Assembly (NCBI GenBank): GCA_003130875.1
Contig: QEXY01000123.1
Location: 1-64,000, forward strand
From: Ardenticatenia bacterium
GTDB taxonomy: Bacteria; Chloroflexota; Anaerolineae; 4572-78; NAK82
DNA: 64,000 bases
Direction of reading: 5' to 3'
Positions 18,199-26,013 of the stretch are shown piece by piece. Every line of letters begins with the position of its first letter. Positions within the stretch are counted from its first letter, which is position 1. A program made the translations under genes and the position numbers. A model generated the notes under the pieces. That model was not told where the DNA came from and did not search any database. It was given only the letters and a program-made list of their open reading frames with translations.

Positions 18199-19140
18199 AT
18201 GCCGTTGCCGATCATTTTGGTAGCCGCTGGAATGTTGTTTATGACCGTGGTGTTGATCTATGTGGGTGTGGCAACCTCATCGCGCGGGGGCGACCAGGTC
18301 GCTCTGCGCTTAGAGGAGTTCGCCAGCCGGACAACTCCACTGACGTTGGAAGATATCGAACTCTCCCAACCCTTTAGCGAGCGTATCATACGCCCAATAT
18401 TGCGTGGGTTGGCACAATTCGTAACTCGCTTTACCCCGGCACATACCATCGAAGCGACGGCGCATAACCTGGAGCTGGCAGGACGTCCCCACAATTGGGG
18501 GGTGACCGAGTTCCTGGGTCTGCGCACCGGTGCCGCTTTGCTCTTGGCTGTGTTCTTCTTCTTATTGCTCAGTGTTGCGGGCCAGCCGATGCTCTATCGG
18601 CTGGGCAGCATATTCCTGGGTGCGTTGCTGGGATATCTGCTTCCGGGCATGTGGTTGAGCAGCAAAATCCGTCGTCGCCAGCAGGAGATCATCAAAGCAA
18701 TGCCGGATGCCCTGGACCTGTTGACCATCTGCGTCGAGGCCGGCTTGGGCTTTGATGCGGCAATGGCTAAAGTGGCCGAGAAGTGGGATAATGAGCTGAG
18801 TCGCGCGTTTGGCCGTGTGATCCAGGAGATTCGTCTGGGCAAACCGCGGCGTGAGGCATTGCGTGAGATGGACCGCACGACTGGCGTGCCCGATATCACC
18901 AGCTTTGTGGCGGCGATCATCCAGGCGGACCAGCTGGGGGTCAGCATGGCCAAGGTGATGCGCATTCAGTCTGAGCAGATGCGTATCAGACGCCGTCAGC
19001 GTGCTGAGGAAAAGGCCCACCAAGCTCCGGTCAAGATGCTGTTCCCCCTGGTCTTCTTAATCTTCCCGGCCATTTATGTCGTACTGCTGGGGCCGGCGAC
19101 ATTGGTTGTTAAGGAGTCCGGATTGCTGGGCGGCATGTAA
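18199..19140 (+). CDS. tadC: Tad pilus inner-membrane platform protein TadC
   Basis: This 313-residue protein has the same layout as TadB: an N-terminal helix, two mid helices (about 110-150), a T2SS-F domain and C-terminal helices. The domain has AMPDALDLLTICVEAGLGFD, then FVAAIIQADQLGVSMAKVM and RRRQRAEEKAHQAPVKMLFP, which marks TadC. GGAGG precedes the ATG at 18199. It is the partner of TadB in the pilus platform. The cpaB-cpaE-cpaF-tadB-tadC order is the standard Tad core, without secretin or prepilin peptidase genes in this window. Confidence 0.93.
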   Translation: MPLPIILVAAGMLFMTVVLIYVGVATSSRGGDQVALRLEEFASRTTPLTLEDIELSQPFSERIIRPILRGLAQFVTRFTPAHTIEATAHNLELAGRPHNWGVTEFLGLRTGAALLLAVFFFLLLSVAGQPMLYRLGSIFLGALLGYLLPGMWLSSKIRRRQQEIIKAMPDALDLLTICVEAGLGFDAAMAKVAEKWDNELSRAFGRVIQEIRLGKPRREALREMDRTTGVPDITSFVAAIIQADQLGVSMAKVMRIQSEQMRIRRRQRAEEKAHQAPVKMLFPLVFLIFPAIYVVLLGPATLVVKESGLLGGM

Positions 19141-19402
19141 TCCCACAAACTGGCTCAGTGTAACAAAGAATACTGATATGACCAGGTCGCTGTTGGAGAG
19201 GACTCAGACTACGAACTGGTACAGAGGGCAGACTGATCCCAGTCTACGGGCGTTCGCGCTACATGGCGTTACATAGCGTGGATCGCTCCAGGGGGATGTT
19301 CGATCAAAGTAGCCGATGATCTATCCTCCAACCGGAAGATTGGGGACAGCGCACTCAAGGGCCGGAATGCTAAAGTTCTGCTCGCGATAAGGAGGGGAAG
19401 CT

Positions 19403-19954
19403 GTGAACCGTGAATTCCATGTACACCAGATCACACGACGACAATTTTTAATAGGACAAGCAGTGCTACTGCCATGGCTTGCCATCGGGTGGAGACAAAA
19501 TGTTCCATCTGCCATGGCAAGGGAGATCTATTCCGCCGATCTACGCCACATGTATCCTCCTTCTGATGCAGGACACTGGTATGCGCGTAGTGCACCGGTG
19601 GTCAACCTGGAAGAAACGCTCAAAAGGTTAGCGTTGTATAGCCCCCACTTGGCAGGATGGTTAGTCGAAACGCAAACTCTCATCAAGGCAGCTATTCAGA
19701 CCCCGCAGATTGTGTGCCGTCAATTGCCTTATCGCAGCTCGGTGGGGCATTATCGCCAAGTATGTGCTGTGCTGCATCCCACTGAGCCGTATCGGTATGT
19801 GACCGTGACTCTGAGCCTGGCCAACCTGCCGGGCGAGAAGGGAAGTGCTTATCACAAACTACTACGCGCTTTTCCGGCACGGTTCGATTACTTTTGGAGG
19901 CAAGATGCTCAAGGGAAGTGGCAGCTCAAGCAGAGATGGATGTTGGTGGCATAA
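19403..19954 (+). CDS. Unknown protein with a Tat-like signal sequence
   Basis: This gene begins with GTG at 19403 behind a strong AAGGAGGGG ribosome site. The 183-residue product has ITRRQFLIG at about 10-18 followed by a hydrophobic stretch (QAVLLPWLAIG), which fits the twin-arginine signal consensus. The body contains YSPHLAGWLVETQTLIKAAI and QIVCRQLPYRSSVGHYRQVC, then YVTVTLSLAN. That arrangement is reminiscent of the small BECR-fold nuclease-like domains found in phage and mobile contexts, but this is a weak impression. It sits alone between tadC (262 bases away) and the flp gene. A tatA gene is present at 48481. Function unknown. Confidence 0.65.
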   Translation: MNREFHVHQITRRQFLIGQAVLLPWLAIGWRQNVPSAMAREIYSADLRHMYPPSDAGHWYARSAPVVNLEETLKRLALYSPHLAGWLVETQTLIKAAIQTPQIVCRQLPYRSSVGHYRQVCAVLHPTEPYRYVTVTLSLANLPGEKGSAYHKLLRAFPARFDYFWRQDAQGKWQLKQRWMLVA

Positions 19955-19959
19955 AAATA

Positions 19960-20049
19960 GGGCCAGCTCCCGCTGGCCCGTTGAGCCCGGCCGGCCGCTA
20001 CCTCGGCATCTCCGCTACGAGCATAGGAGCATTTCCTACGACGGGCTCA
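19960..20049. ncRNA. Candidate structured RNA or leader before the flp pilin gene
   Basis: Two nested structures lie in the 143-base gap. A hairpin with an 8-base-pair stem (GGGCCAGC/GCTGGCCC, 19960-19979, loop TCCC) is followed by an outer stem TGAGCCCG/CGGGCTCA (19982-19989 with 20042-20049) that encloses smaller stems CTCG/CGAG (20002-20005/20018-20021) and TAGGA/TCCTA (20024-20028/20034-20038). Read on the plus strand it is the leader of flp. Read on the minus strand the domain comes first and the hairpin then ends in TATTTTTAT, like an aptamer plus terminator. I do not recognise the family and cannot fix the strand. Confidence 0.4.
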
Positions 20050-20097
20050 CTTTAATTTAATCACAATTTTCCTGATATGTCAAGAGGGAAATGCACT

Positions 20098-20460
20098 ATG
20101 AGACGACACATTCGCGCTCATTCAGGGGGCCAAGGCCTCGTTGAATATGCACTTATCCTCGCGTTCGTCGGGGTTGTGGTTCTCGGTACACTGGTGATCC
20201 TGGGGCCATCCATCGGGAACATTTTCAGCAATATACTCGCCGCTCTGCAAGGTTCAGGTGGCAATGCATCTGCCGCAGTCACCCCAACCCCTCAGAACTG
20301 TGATCCATGTTATCCGACATTATGTCTGCCGCCACCACCGCCTATGCCTACCCCTGATCTGGATTGTGCTGATATTCCCTACCGCAACTTTGTGGTGGTG
20401 TGCAATCCGGATCCCTATCGTTTTGACGGGGGACACGACGGTTGGGGTTGCGAGCAGTAG
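20098..20460 (+). CDS. Flp-type pilin with an extended Cys/Pro-rich tail
   Basis: The ATG at 20098 is preceded by AGAGGG (20083-20088). The 120-residue product has a short basic leader, then SGGQGLVEYALILAF, the class IVb prepilin cleavage region with Glu at +5 after the Gly, and one hydrophobic helix ending near residue 50. Flp pilins usually stop at 55-75 residues. This one continues for about 60 residues with a Thr/Pro linker, six cysteines and PPPPPMPTP. It is therefore either a decorated major pilin or a minor pilin. No prepilin peptidase gene was seen nearby. Confidence 0.85.
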   Translation: MRRHIRAHSGGQGLVEYALILAFVGVVVLGTLVILGPSIGNIFSNILAALQGSGGNASAAVTPTPQNCDPCYPTLCLPPPPPMPTPDLDCADIPYRNFVVVCNPDPYRFDGGHDGWGCEQ

Positions 20461-20570
20461 CCACCTACTCTGTGTACGGATATACGCCCCCTTTAGAACT
20501 TGGGGAGAAAGATTGGTGCATAGACGCAAGTCGTCGCCTTCCTGATTAAGCTTGGTATGTACGATTGTAA

Positions 20571-21311
20571 ATGTGGAGCTGGCGCACACTTCTCCATCAA
20601 GCCGGTCACGGGCTGCTGAATTTGGTATTCCCCCCGCATTGCGTCATTTGTCGATCCGCCGGTGCATGGCTGTGCGACGCATGTCTGGAACGATTCCCCC
20701 GCCTGGACCAGAGAGTGTGCCGACGATGTGGTTCTCCCCTTGTGGTCAAGAACGCCTCCCTGTGTGATTCATGCACCCAGGATCCACCCGAAATTGACGG
20801 GGTGCGTTCGGCCGTGCTATTCGAAGGCGGGGCACGTCAGGCAGTGCACCAGCTCAAATATGCCGGTTATACCGTTCTGGCGACGCCATTAGCCCAGCTA
20901 ATGGCACAGTGTTGGCAAGCCGCACCTTTGCCAGTAGATGTCTGGACGGCGGTGCCGTTGCATGTTGCTCGTCAGCGCGAAAGAGGGTATAATCAATCAT
21001 ACCTACTGGGGCGCGAATTCGCTCGCCTGGTAGGTTTACTGGAAATGAGCGGGACGCTGCGACGCGTGCGTGCGACAAAGGCACAAGTCGGACTAGGTGC
21101 CGTGGAGCGACGTGCCAATGTGGCTGGGGCTTTCGCCTATGAGCCCCCACGTGGCAAGCAAGGAGTGCAAGGGCAACGTGTGCTCCTGATTGATGATGTA
21201 TGCACCACCGTAGCCACCCTCGAAGCATGTGCGATTGCCTTGAAGAGAGCCGGCGCCATCAGCGTTTGGGGATTCACCCTGGCACGCGCGGCGCCGGCAT
21301 CTGATCTTTGA
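20571..21311 (+). CDS. comFC: ComF-family phosphoribosyltransferase-like protein
   Basis: This 246-residue protein has an N-terminal zinc-ribbon-like region with CVIC, CDAC, CRRCG and CDSC pairs (about 25-75), and a C-terminal phosphoribosyltransferase domain. Its PRPP loop reads VLLIDDVCTTVATL near 206-219, and RQRERGYNQSYLLGREFA is the ComF hallmark. In naturally competent bacteria ComFC supports uptake or processing of transforming DNA. Its presence beside a pilus locus is suggestive, but ComFC homologues occur widely. It precedes hpf by 68 bases on the same strand. Confidence 0.88.
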   Translation: MWSWRTLLHQAGHGLLNLVFPPHCVICRSAGAWLCDACLERFPRLDQRVCRRCGSPLVVKNASLCDSCTQDPPEIDGVRSAVLFEGGARQAVHQLKYAGYTVLATPLAQLMAQCWQAAPLPVDVWTAVPLHVARQRERGYNQSYLLGREFARLVGLLEMSGTLRRVRATKAQVGLGAVERRANVAGAFAYEPPRGKQGVQGQRVLLIDDVCTTVATLEACAIALKRAGAISVWGFTLARAAPASDL

Positions 21312-21379
21312 CTGCCCCTATGAGATACAGGTGCAGTCAGTGAAACGAGCGATGACGAAATAAAAGGAGGGTTAGGGGT

Positions 21380-21955
21380 ATGGCGGTACCAGTTGTGCTT
21401 AAGAGCAGAAATATGGAGATTCCTGATGCCCTGCGCGCTTACATCGAGAAGCGTGCCAGCAAGTTGGATCGCTATCTGCCCGACATTACCGAAGTGCGCA
21501 TCGATCTGTCGGTGCAGAAGACGCGCAGCAGTCAGGACCGTCAGGTCGCGCAGATGACGGTACGCAGCAACGGAATTATCTTGCGCGCTGAGGAACGTGC
21601 CGATGAGATGTCCGTGGCGGTTGATGCGGTTCTCGAGAAGATGTATCGTCAGATTGCGCGCTACAAGGGCAAGCGTCTGAACCGCTGGCAGGGGCAAGGT
21701 CCAGGACGCGCCGATTCTGAGATGCCTCCACTGGCTGAGGAAGTGTTGGAAGAACTGGCCGAGGAGCAGGAACGACGCATTGTGCGTGTCAAACGTTTCT
21801 TCGTATCACCCATGACCGAAGAGGAAGCCATCGAGCAGATGGAATTGCTAGGCCACGATTTCTTCATATTTTACAATCCCAACCATGGGATGCTCAAGGT
21901 CCTCTACCGCCGACGGGATGGCAACTACGGTCTGCTGGAACCCCAGCTGGGTTAG
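21380..21955 (+). CDS. hpf: Long-form ribosome hibernation promoting factor
   Basis: This 191-residue protein matches long HPF. The N-terminal RaiA/YfiA domain (about 1-105) includes IPDALRAYIEKRASKLDRYL and AEERADEMSVAVDAVLEKMY. A linker leads to the C-terminal dimerisation domain (about 130-188) with RVKRFFVSPMTEEEAIEQME and GHDFFIFYN. Long HPF pairs 70S ribosomes into inactive 100S dimers during stasis. A strong AAAGGAGGG ribosome site precedes the ATG at 21380, and a strong terminator follows at 21986-22020. Confidence 0.95.
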   Translation: MAVPVVLKSRNMEIPDALRAYIEKRASKLDRYLPDITEVRIDLSVQKTRSSQDRQVAQMTVRSNGIILRAEERADEMSVAVDAVLEKMYRQIARYKGKRLNRWQGQGPGRADSEMPPLAEEVLEELAEEQERRIVRVKRFFVSPMTEEEAIEQMELLGHDFFIFYNPNHGMLKVLYRRRDGNYGLLEPQLG

Positions 21956-21985
21956 ACCATAGCGCTTCATCGTTAGGGTGAGCAT

Positions 21986-22020
21986 ATAAGGGCGCGTCGC
22001 GACGCGCCCTTATGTTTTTT
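21986..22020 (+). terminator. Rho-independent terminator of hpf, overlapping the end of the convergent gene
   Basis: A perfect 28-base palindrome (21986-22013, arms ATAAGGGCGCGTCG and its complement) is followed by GTTTTTT. The TAA of the convergent mocA-like gene (22012-22010) lies inside the 3-prime arm, and its last Lys codons form the T-tract on this strand. Confidence 0.92.
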
Positions 22021-22612
22021 GCCTGACCTTGTCATAATCGTCTGGCGTATCAATGTCGATCAGGATACCAGCATCAGACACTGGCACCCGCTCTGCCTCG
22101 GCAGCGTGTGCCTGCAGCACAACACGGCCACCCACATCACCGTGCAAAGCCCTCAGTTCTGGGAAGAGACGACGGTCGAAGAGCACCGGGTTGCCGCGCT
22201 GACCGTGCCATTCAGGCCACACCAATGGCGCTCGTGTGGCACGGTAGCGTGCGATCAGCTGCTCGAGCGTGTCGCTCTGCACAGCAGGTTGATCGGCCAG
22301 CAGAAACAAGGCAGCATCGACGTGGGGTGGCAACGTCACCAGTGCCGCCTGCACTGAGGTGCTCTGTCCCTCCGCCCACGCCGGGTTGATCACCACTTGG
22401 ACGGGTCGCTCGCCCAGCGCGACACGACACGCTTCCGCCTGTGCTCCCAGCACCACCACGACGGGTCTGGCAGAGGAAGCCAACGCTGTGTCCACCACCC
22501 GGGTCAACAACGTGCCGCCTTCCCAGGGCAACAATTGCTTCAACTTGCCGAAGCGCGTGGCACCACCAGCAGCAAGTACCACAGCAGCCACGAGCACTGA
22601 CGCGTCATTCAT
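22010..22612 (-). CDS. mocA: MocA/MobA-like nucleotidyltransferase
   Basis: This 200-residue protein is an NTP-transferase of the molybdenum-cofactor type. It opens with VVLAAGGATRFGKLKQLLPW, the nucleotide-binding signature, and continues with NPAWAEGQSTSVQAAL, LLADQPAV, GQRGNPVLFD and a closing ILIDIDTPDDY. These are the MocA (CTP:molybdopterin cytidylyltransferase) and related MobA landmarks. The specificity for CTP or GTP is not resolved by eye. It overlaps the upstream permease gene by eight bases, and its stop codon lies inside the hpf terminator. No molybdoenzyme gene is seen in the window. Confidence 0.82.
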   Translation of the reverse strand: MNDASVLVAAVVLAAGGATRFGKLKQLLPWEGGTLLTRVVDTALASSARPVVVVLGAQAEACRVALGERPVQVVINPAWAEGQSTSVQAALVTLPPHVDAALFLLADQPAVQSDTLEQLIARYRATRAPLVWPEWHGQRGNPVLFDRRLFPELRALHGDVGGRVVLQAHAAEAERVPVSDAGILIDIDTPDDYDKVRQKT

Positions 22613-25217
22613 GCTGAATTGCCTCTACAATGCGCACGTGCGCCGCCTTCTGAGCAGGATAGAGCGCCGCCAGCTGCGAGACGATCAGGGCAATGGCCCA
22701 ACCGACCCCTAAAGCTTGGGGCAGCAGGTGATAGCGGACAGTGTAGCCGCCAATCTCCTGTACACCCAGTAGGAAGACACGTGCCAAAAAGAGCCCAAAA
22801 AACATGCCGAACACTCCACCGATAATGCCCATAGCACCACTCTCTGCCAAGATCATGCGCGCTACCTGACCGCGTGTCATACCCAGGCTGCGTAATCCGC
22901 CGATTTCGCGCTGACGTTCGAAGACGTTCATCAACAAGGTGTTGACCACGCCTAATGCGGCAATGACCACCCCGGTCAGGCCCAGCACGTCAAACAAAGC
23001 GAATGCTTGGGCGGCCAAGCGAGTGACTTTGGCACGGAAGTCGGCCGCTGTTTCGACGGCGATGTGTCGGCTCTTGCCATAGTGATCTTCCAGACGCTTT
23101 GCCTCCACACGTGGATCGTATCCCGGCTTAAGGCGGACGATAAACTGATCCACAGTGCGCTCTCCGAAGTAACGTGCTAGGTCGGCACGACTGCCCGTCA
23201 CTACATAACCCTGGCTGGAGAAATCGACTACCACACCCACTACTTGGAATTGTACCACTCCACGACGTGTCTCAAGAGCTAAGGTATCCCCCGTTTGAAG
23301 CGCGTATCGGTCAGCCACGGTCACCGAGATAAGCAGCCGTCCCCCTTGAGCGAGCTCCTTTAATGCCTGTGCGGTATCCTGGCTTGAATCCTCGAAGACA
23401 AAGGAAGCGATGCGGCCATATGTCTGTGGATCAATACCAACAAACAGGATGGTGTTCGAGAAACTATCGGAGTTTCCCTGACGTGCTCGTTGCACTTGCT
23501 GGTATGTGATCGGACTGACCTCCGCCACAGCCGGATCGGACAGCAGGCGCGTGCCAAACTCTTCGCGCATCGGCAACGGAGAACGCACATAGAGGTCACC
23601 GCCAATGGCGGTTTGCACCCAATGGTTGATGTCCAGCTCAAAGCTGTGGGTCATCGTTTGAATGCCGATGATCATCGCAATACCGACCATCAGGGTGCCC
23701 ACGGTGAGTGCAGTGCGCGCCCAAGCGCGTCGCATATTGGCGGCACCCAGCTGACCTGCACCGCCATAAAGGATACGCATAGCCGGACGTAATGTGCGTT
23801 CAGCAGGCCCTATGGTGATCGGCACCACCAGCGTCGCGCCCAGCAACAGAACAAATACACTGACCATGCCGATGGGCACCTGCACCTCAGGACGGAAAGG
23901 GATACGATAAAGTGCCAGATAGGCAAGCAGAATGAGCAAGCAGCCCCATAGCCAGCCAGTGCGGCCCAACGGTGCACCGAGTGGTCGCGCATAGCTGCGC
24001 AATGCTTCCAGCGGCGATATGCTGCGTGCACGCCAGGCAGGCAACAATGCCGAAATCAACGTCACTCCCAAACCGGTCAACAGCGACCAGACAACCCCAT
24101 CTAAAGGGATACGCAATGCTCTGATTTCGGTGTTGGTGACCGTTGCCACGGAGCGGCTCAGGCCCTGTGCTAAGAGGATGCCAAATCCGGTGCCTGCGAG
24201 CGATCCCAGGATGCCTAACACCGCTGCTTCGATCAGCACCAGCATCACGATCTGCCTCTGCGTCGCACCCACTAGACGTAGCATGCCAATGGCGCGCGTG
24301 CGCTCGACGATGGTCATCGTGAATGTGTTGTAGATGAGAAAGGCACCTACGAACAAAGCGACCGCGCTGAAGAAGCTCAGACCAGTCTGATACGAGGCTA
24401 ACATACGGGCGACGATCTGCCCCCGTGCCGCTGGATATAGCACTTGATAGCCATGGCCTAGCGCACTCGCCAGATCCTCCTTTAGCGCCTCCAGCTTCCG
24501 CGGAGATGCCGCGATATCCGGATTGGCCAGCACGTCGATCTGGGTCAGTTCGCCGTGCATATCCAGCAAGGACTGAGCCGTCTTGAGGGGCATAATCGCT
24601 ACCGCGCCATTGTTCTGCAGCCCTGGACCGGACTTAGCAATCAACCCAACCACGCGCAGCTTTTCCTGACCTGTTGCCGATAGCACTGCAATGTCCTTGC
24701 CGAGTGACAATTTCTTATCTTCGGCGTACTCATCGACCAGCAAGACAGAATAAGAGTCGATCTCGGCAGGCAAGAATCTACCCGCCACCAATTCATAGTC
24801 GCGCACCTGGCGATCGTGAGCAGGATCGATGCCAAAGATGAGCAGGTCATTGGCCGTGTGTGTGCCCCCCACGCTGACCTCCAGTCCCCATTTATCCGCT
24901 TCAGAGGCCAACAGAGTGCGACCACTCACCACAGGCAGGGCAAGCTGTACCCCAGGCAGACGCCGTATTCGTGAGAGTATCTCGTCGGTGAACGGTTCAC
25001 CGATCACTCCGCTGTTGGTGATCATCAAATCGGCGCGTCCAGCAGCTTCGTCGAAGATGTGATGGATCGAAGCCAGTGTACCATCATTGATGATGGACAC
25101 AGCCAGCACAACTGCGACGCCTAACATAATCCCCAGCGCAGTGAGCGAAGTGCGAACAGGACGGCTGCTCAGATTGCGCAATGCGAGGGCATGGAAGGAG
25201 GAGAGCGTACTGGCCAT
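22605..25217 (-). CDS. MacB/LolC-type ABC transporter permease (double FtsX domain)
   Basis: This 870-residue permease has an N-terminal helix (RTSLTALGIMLGVAVVLAVS), a large extracytoplasmic MacB-like domain (about 45-250), and an FtsX domain with helices near 280-400 containing ERTRAIGMLRLVGATQRQIV. Two helices near 420-470 and a second extracytoplasmic domain follow, then a second FtsX domain (about 745-860) with ERQREIGGLRSLGMTRGQVA. The duplicated architecture resembles large permeases that move lipids, lipoproteins or peptides. The ATPase gene lies 16 bases upstream in the same operon. The substrate is unknown. Confidence 0.88.
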   Translation of the reverse strand: MASTLSSFHALALRNLSSRPVRTSLTALGIMLGVAVVLAVSIINDGTLASIHHIFDEAAGRADLMITNSGVIGEPFTDEILSRIRRLPGVQLALPVVSGRTLLASEADKWGLEVSVGGTHTANDLLIFGIDPAHDRQVRDYELVAGRFLPAEIDSYSVLLVDEYAEDKKLSLGKDIAVLSATGQEKLRVVGLIAKSGPGLQNNGAVAIMPLKTAQSLLDMHGELTQIDVLANPDIAASPRKLEALKEDLASALGHGYQVLYPAARGQIVARMLASYQTGLSFFSAVALFVGAFLIYNTFTMTIVERTRAIGMLRLVGATQRQIVMLVLIEAAVLGILGSLAGTGFGILLAQGLSRSVATVTNTEIRALRIPLDGVVWSLLTGLGVTLISALLPAWRARSISPLEALRSYARPLGAPLGRTGWLWGCLLILLAYLALYRIPFRPEVQVPIGMVSVFVLLLGATLVVPITIGPAERTLRPAMRILYGGAGQLGAANMRRAWARTALTVGTLMVGIAMIIGIQTMTHSFELDINHWVQTAIGGDLYVRSPLPMREEFGTRLLSDPAVAEVSPITYQQVQRARQGNSDSFSNTILFVGIDPQTYGRIASFVFEDSSQDTAQALKELAQGGRLLISVTVADRYALQTGDTLALETRRGVVQFQVVGVVVDFSSQGYVVTGSRADLARYFGERTVDQFIVRLKPGYDPRVEAKRLEDHYGKSRHIAVETAADFRAKVTRLAAQAFALFDVLGLTGVVIAALGVVNTLLMNVFERQREIGGLRSLGMTRGQVARMILAESGAMGIIGGVFGMFFGLFLARVFLLGVQEIGGYTVRYHLLPQALGVGWAIALIVSQLAALYPAQKAAHVRIVEAIQHE

Positions 25218-25233
25218 AGGCTATACTGGGTGC

Positions 25234-26013
25234 TCAGGGATGTTGCGGCTCAGGTGCAAGCACCGCACGTTCTTCTGACTCACGTAGATAGCGCTGGATA
25301 GCGCGAATGTCTGCACTGCGGTCACCCGTGGTGCGCAGCTGTCCCACCACTCGACCGTCCATCAGGAACACCACCCGGTCGGCGAAGCTGGCTGCACGCG
25401 CATCGTGTGTCACCATCACAATGGTCTGGTGTAGCTCATCGCACGATCGACGTAACAAGCGCAAAATCTCCTCACCCGTTTTGCTGTCCAGGTTACCAGT
25501 TGGCTCGTCGGCCAACACGATGGCCGGATTGGTGACAAGTGCGCGCGCGATGGCAACACGCTGTTGTTCACCTCCAGACAGCTGGTCAGGCTTATGATGA
25601 CGTCTGTCCGCCAGGCCAACCAATTGTAACAAGTGGTCAATGTGTTCTCGATGCGCATTGAGATTTTGACCATCGATCAGCAGGGGCAGGGCAACATTCT
25701 CCTCGGCGGTGAGCATCGGCAGTAGGTTGAAGAACTGAAAGATAAAACCAATGTTGCGTCGTCGTACCAACGTCACTTGGTTGTCATTCAGTTGGGTCAG
25801 CCGATGGCCTGCTAGGGTGATTTCACCATCACTAACGCTGTCCAAGCCGCCCAGCAGGTGCAACAGTGTGCTCTTACCGCTGCCCGATGGACCCATGATG
25901 GCGACGAATTCTCCCTTGGCCACGGTGAAATCCACCCCGCTGAGGGCGTGCACCGTGACCTCGCCCATGCGGTACTGCTTGGTCACCCGACGTGCTTCCA
26001 GGATGGTCATCAT
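25234..26013 (-). CDS. MacB/LolD-type ABC transporter ATP-binding protein
   Basis: This 259-residue ATPase shows Walker A MGPSGSGKSTLLHLLGG, the Q-loop region NIGFIFQFFNLLPMLTAEEN, the ABC signature LSGGEQQRVAIARAL and Walker B AIVLADEPTGNLD, with the H-loop in VMVTHDARAA. The sequence is typical of LolD/MacB ATPases and it pairs with the permease just downstream. Its ATG (26013) overlaps the stop of the preceding exporter gene by four bases, so translation is likely coupled. An alternative start three bases later is possible. Confidence 0.93.
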   Translation of the reverse strand: MMTILEARRVTKQYRMGEVTVHALSGVDFTVAKGEFVAIMGPSGSGKSTLLHLLGGLDSVSDGEITLAGHRLTQLNDNQVTLVRRRNIGFIFQFFNLLPMLTAEENVALPLLIDGQNLNAHREHIDHLLQLVGLADRRHHKPDQLSGGEQQRVAIARALVTNPAIVLADEPTGNLDSKTGEEILRLLRRSCDELHQTIVMVTHDARAASFADRVVFLMDGRVVGQLRTTGDRSADIRAIQRYLRESEERAVLAPEPQHP

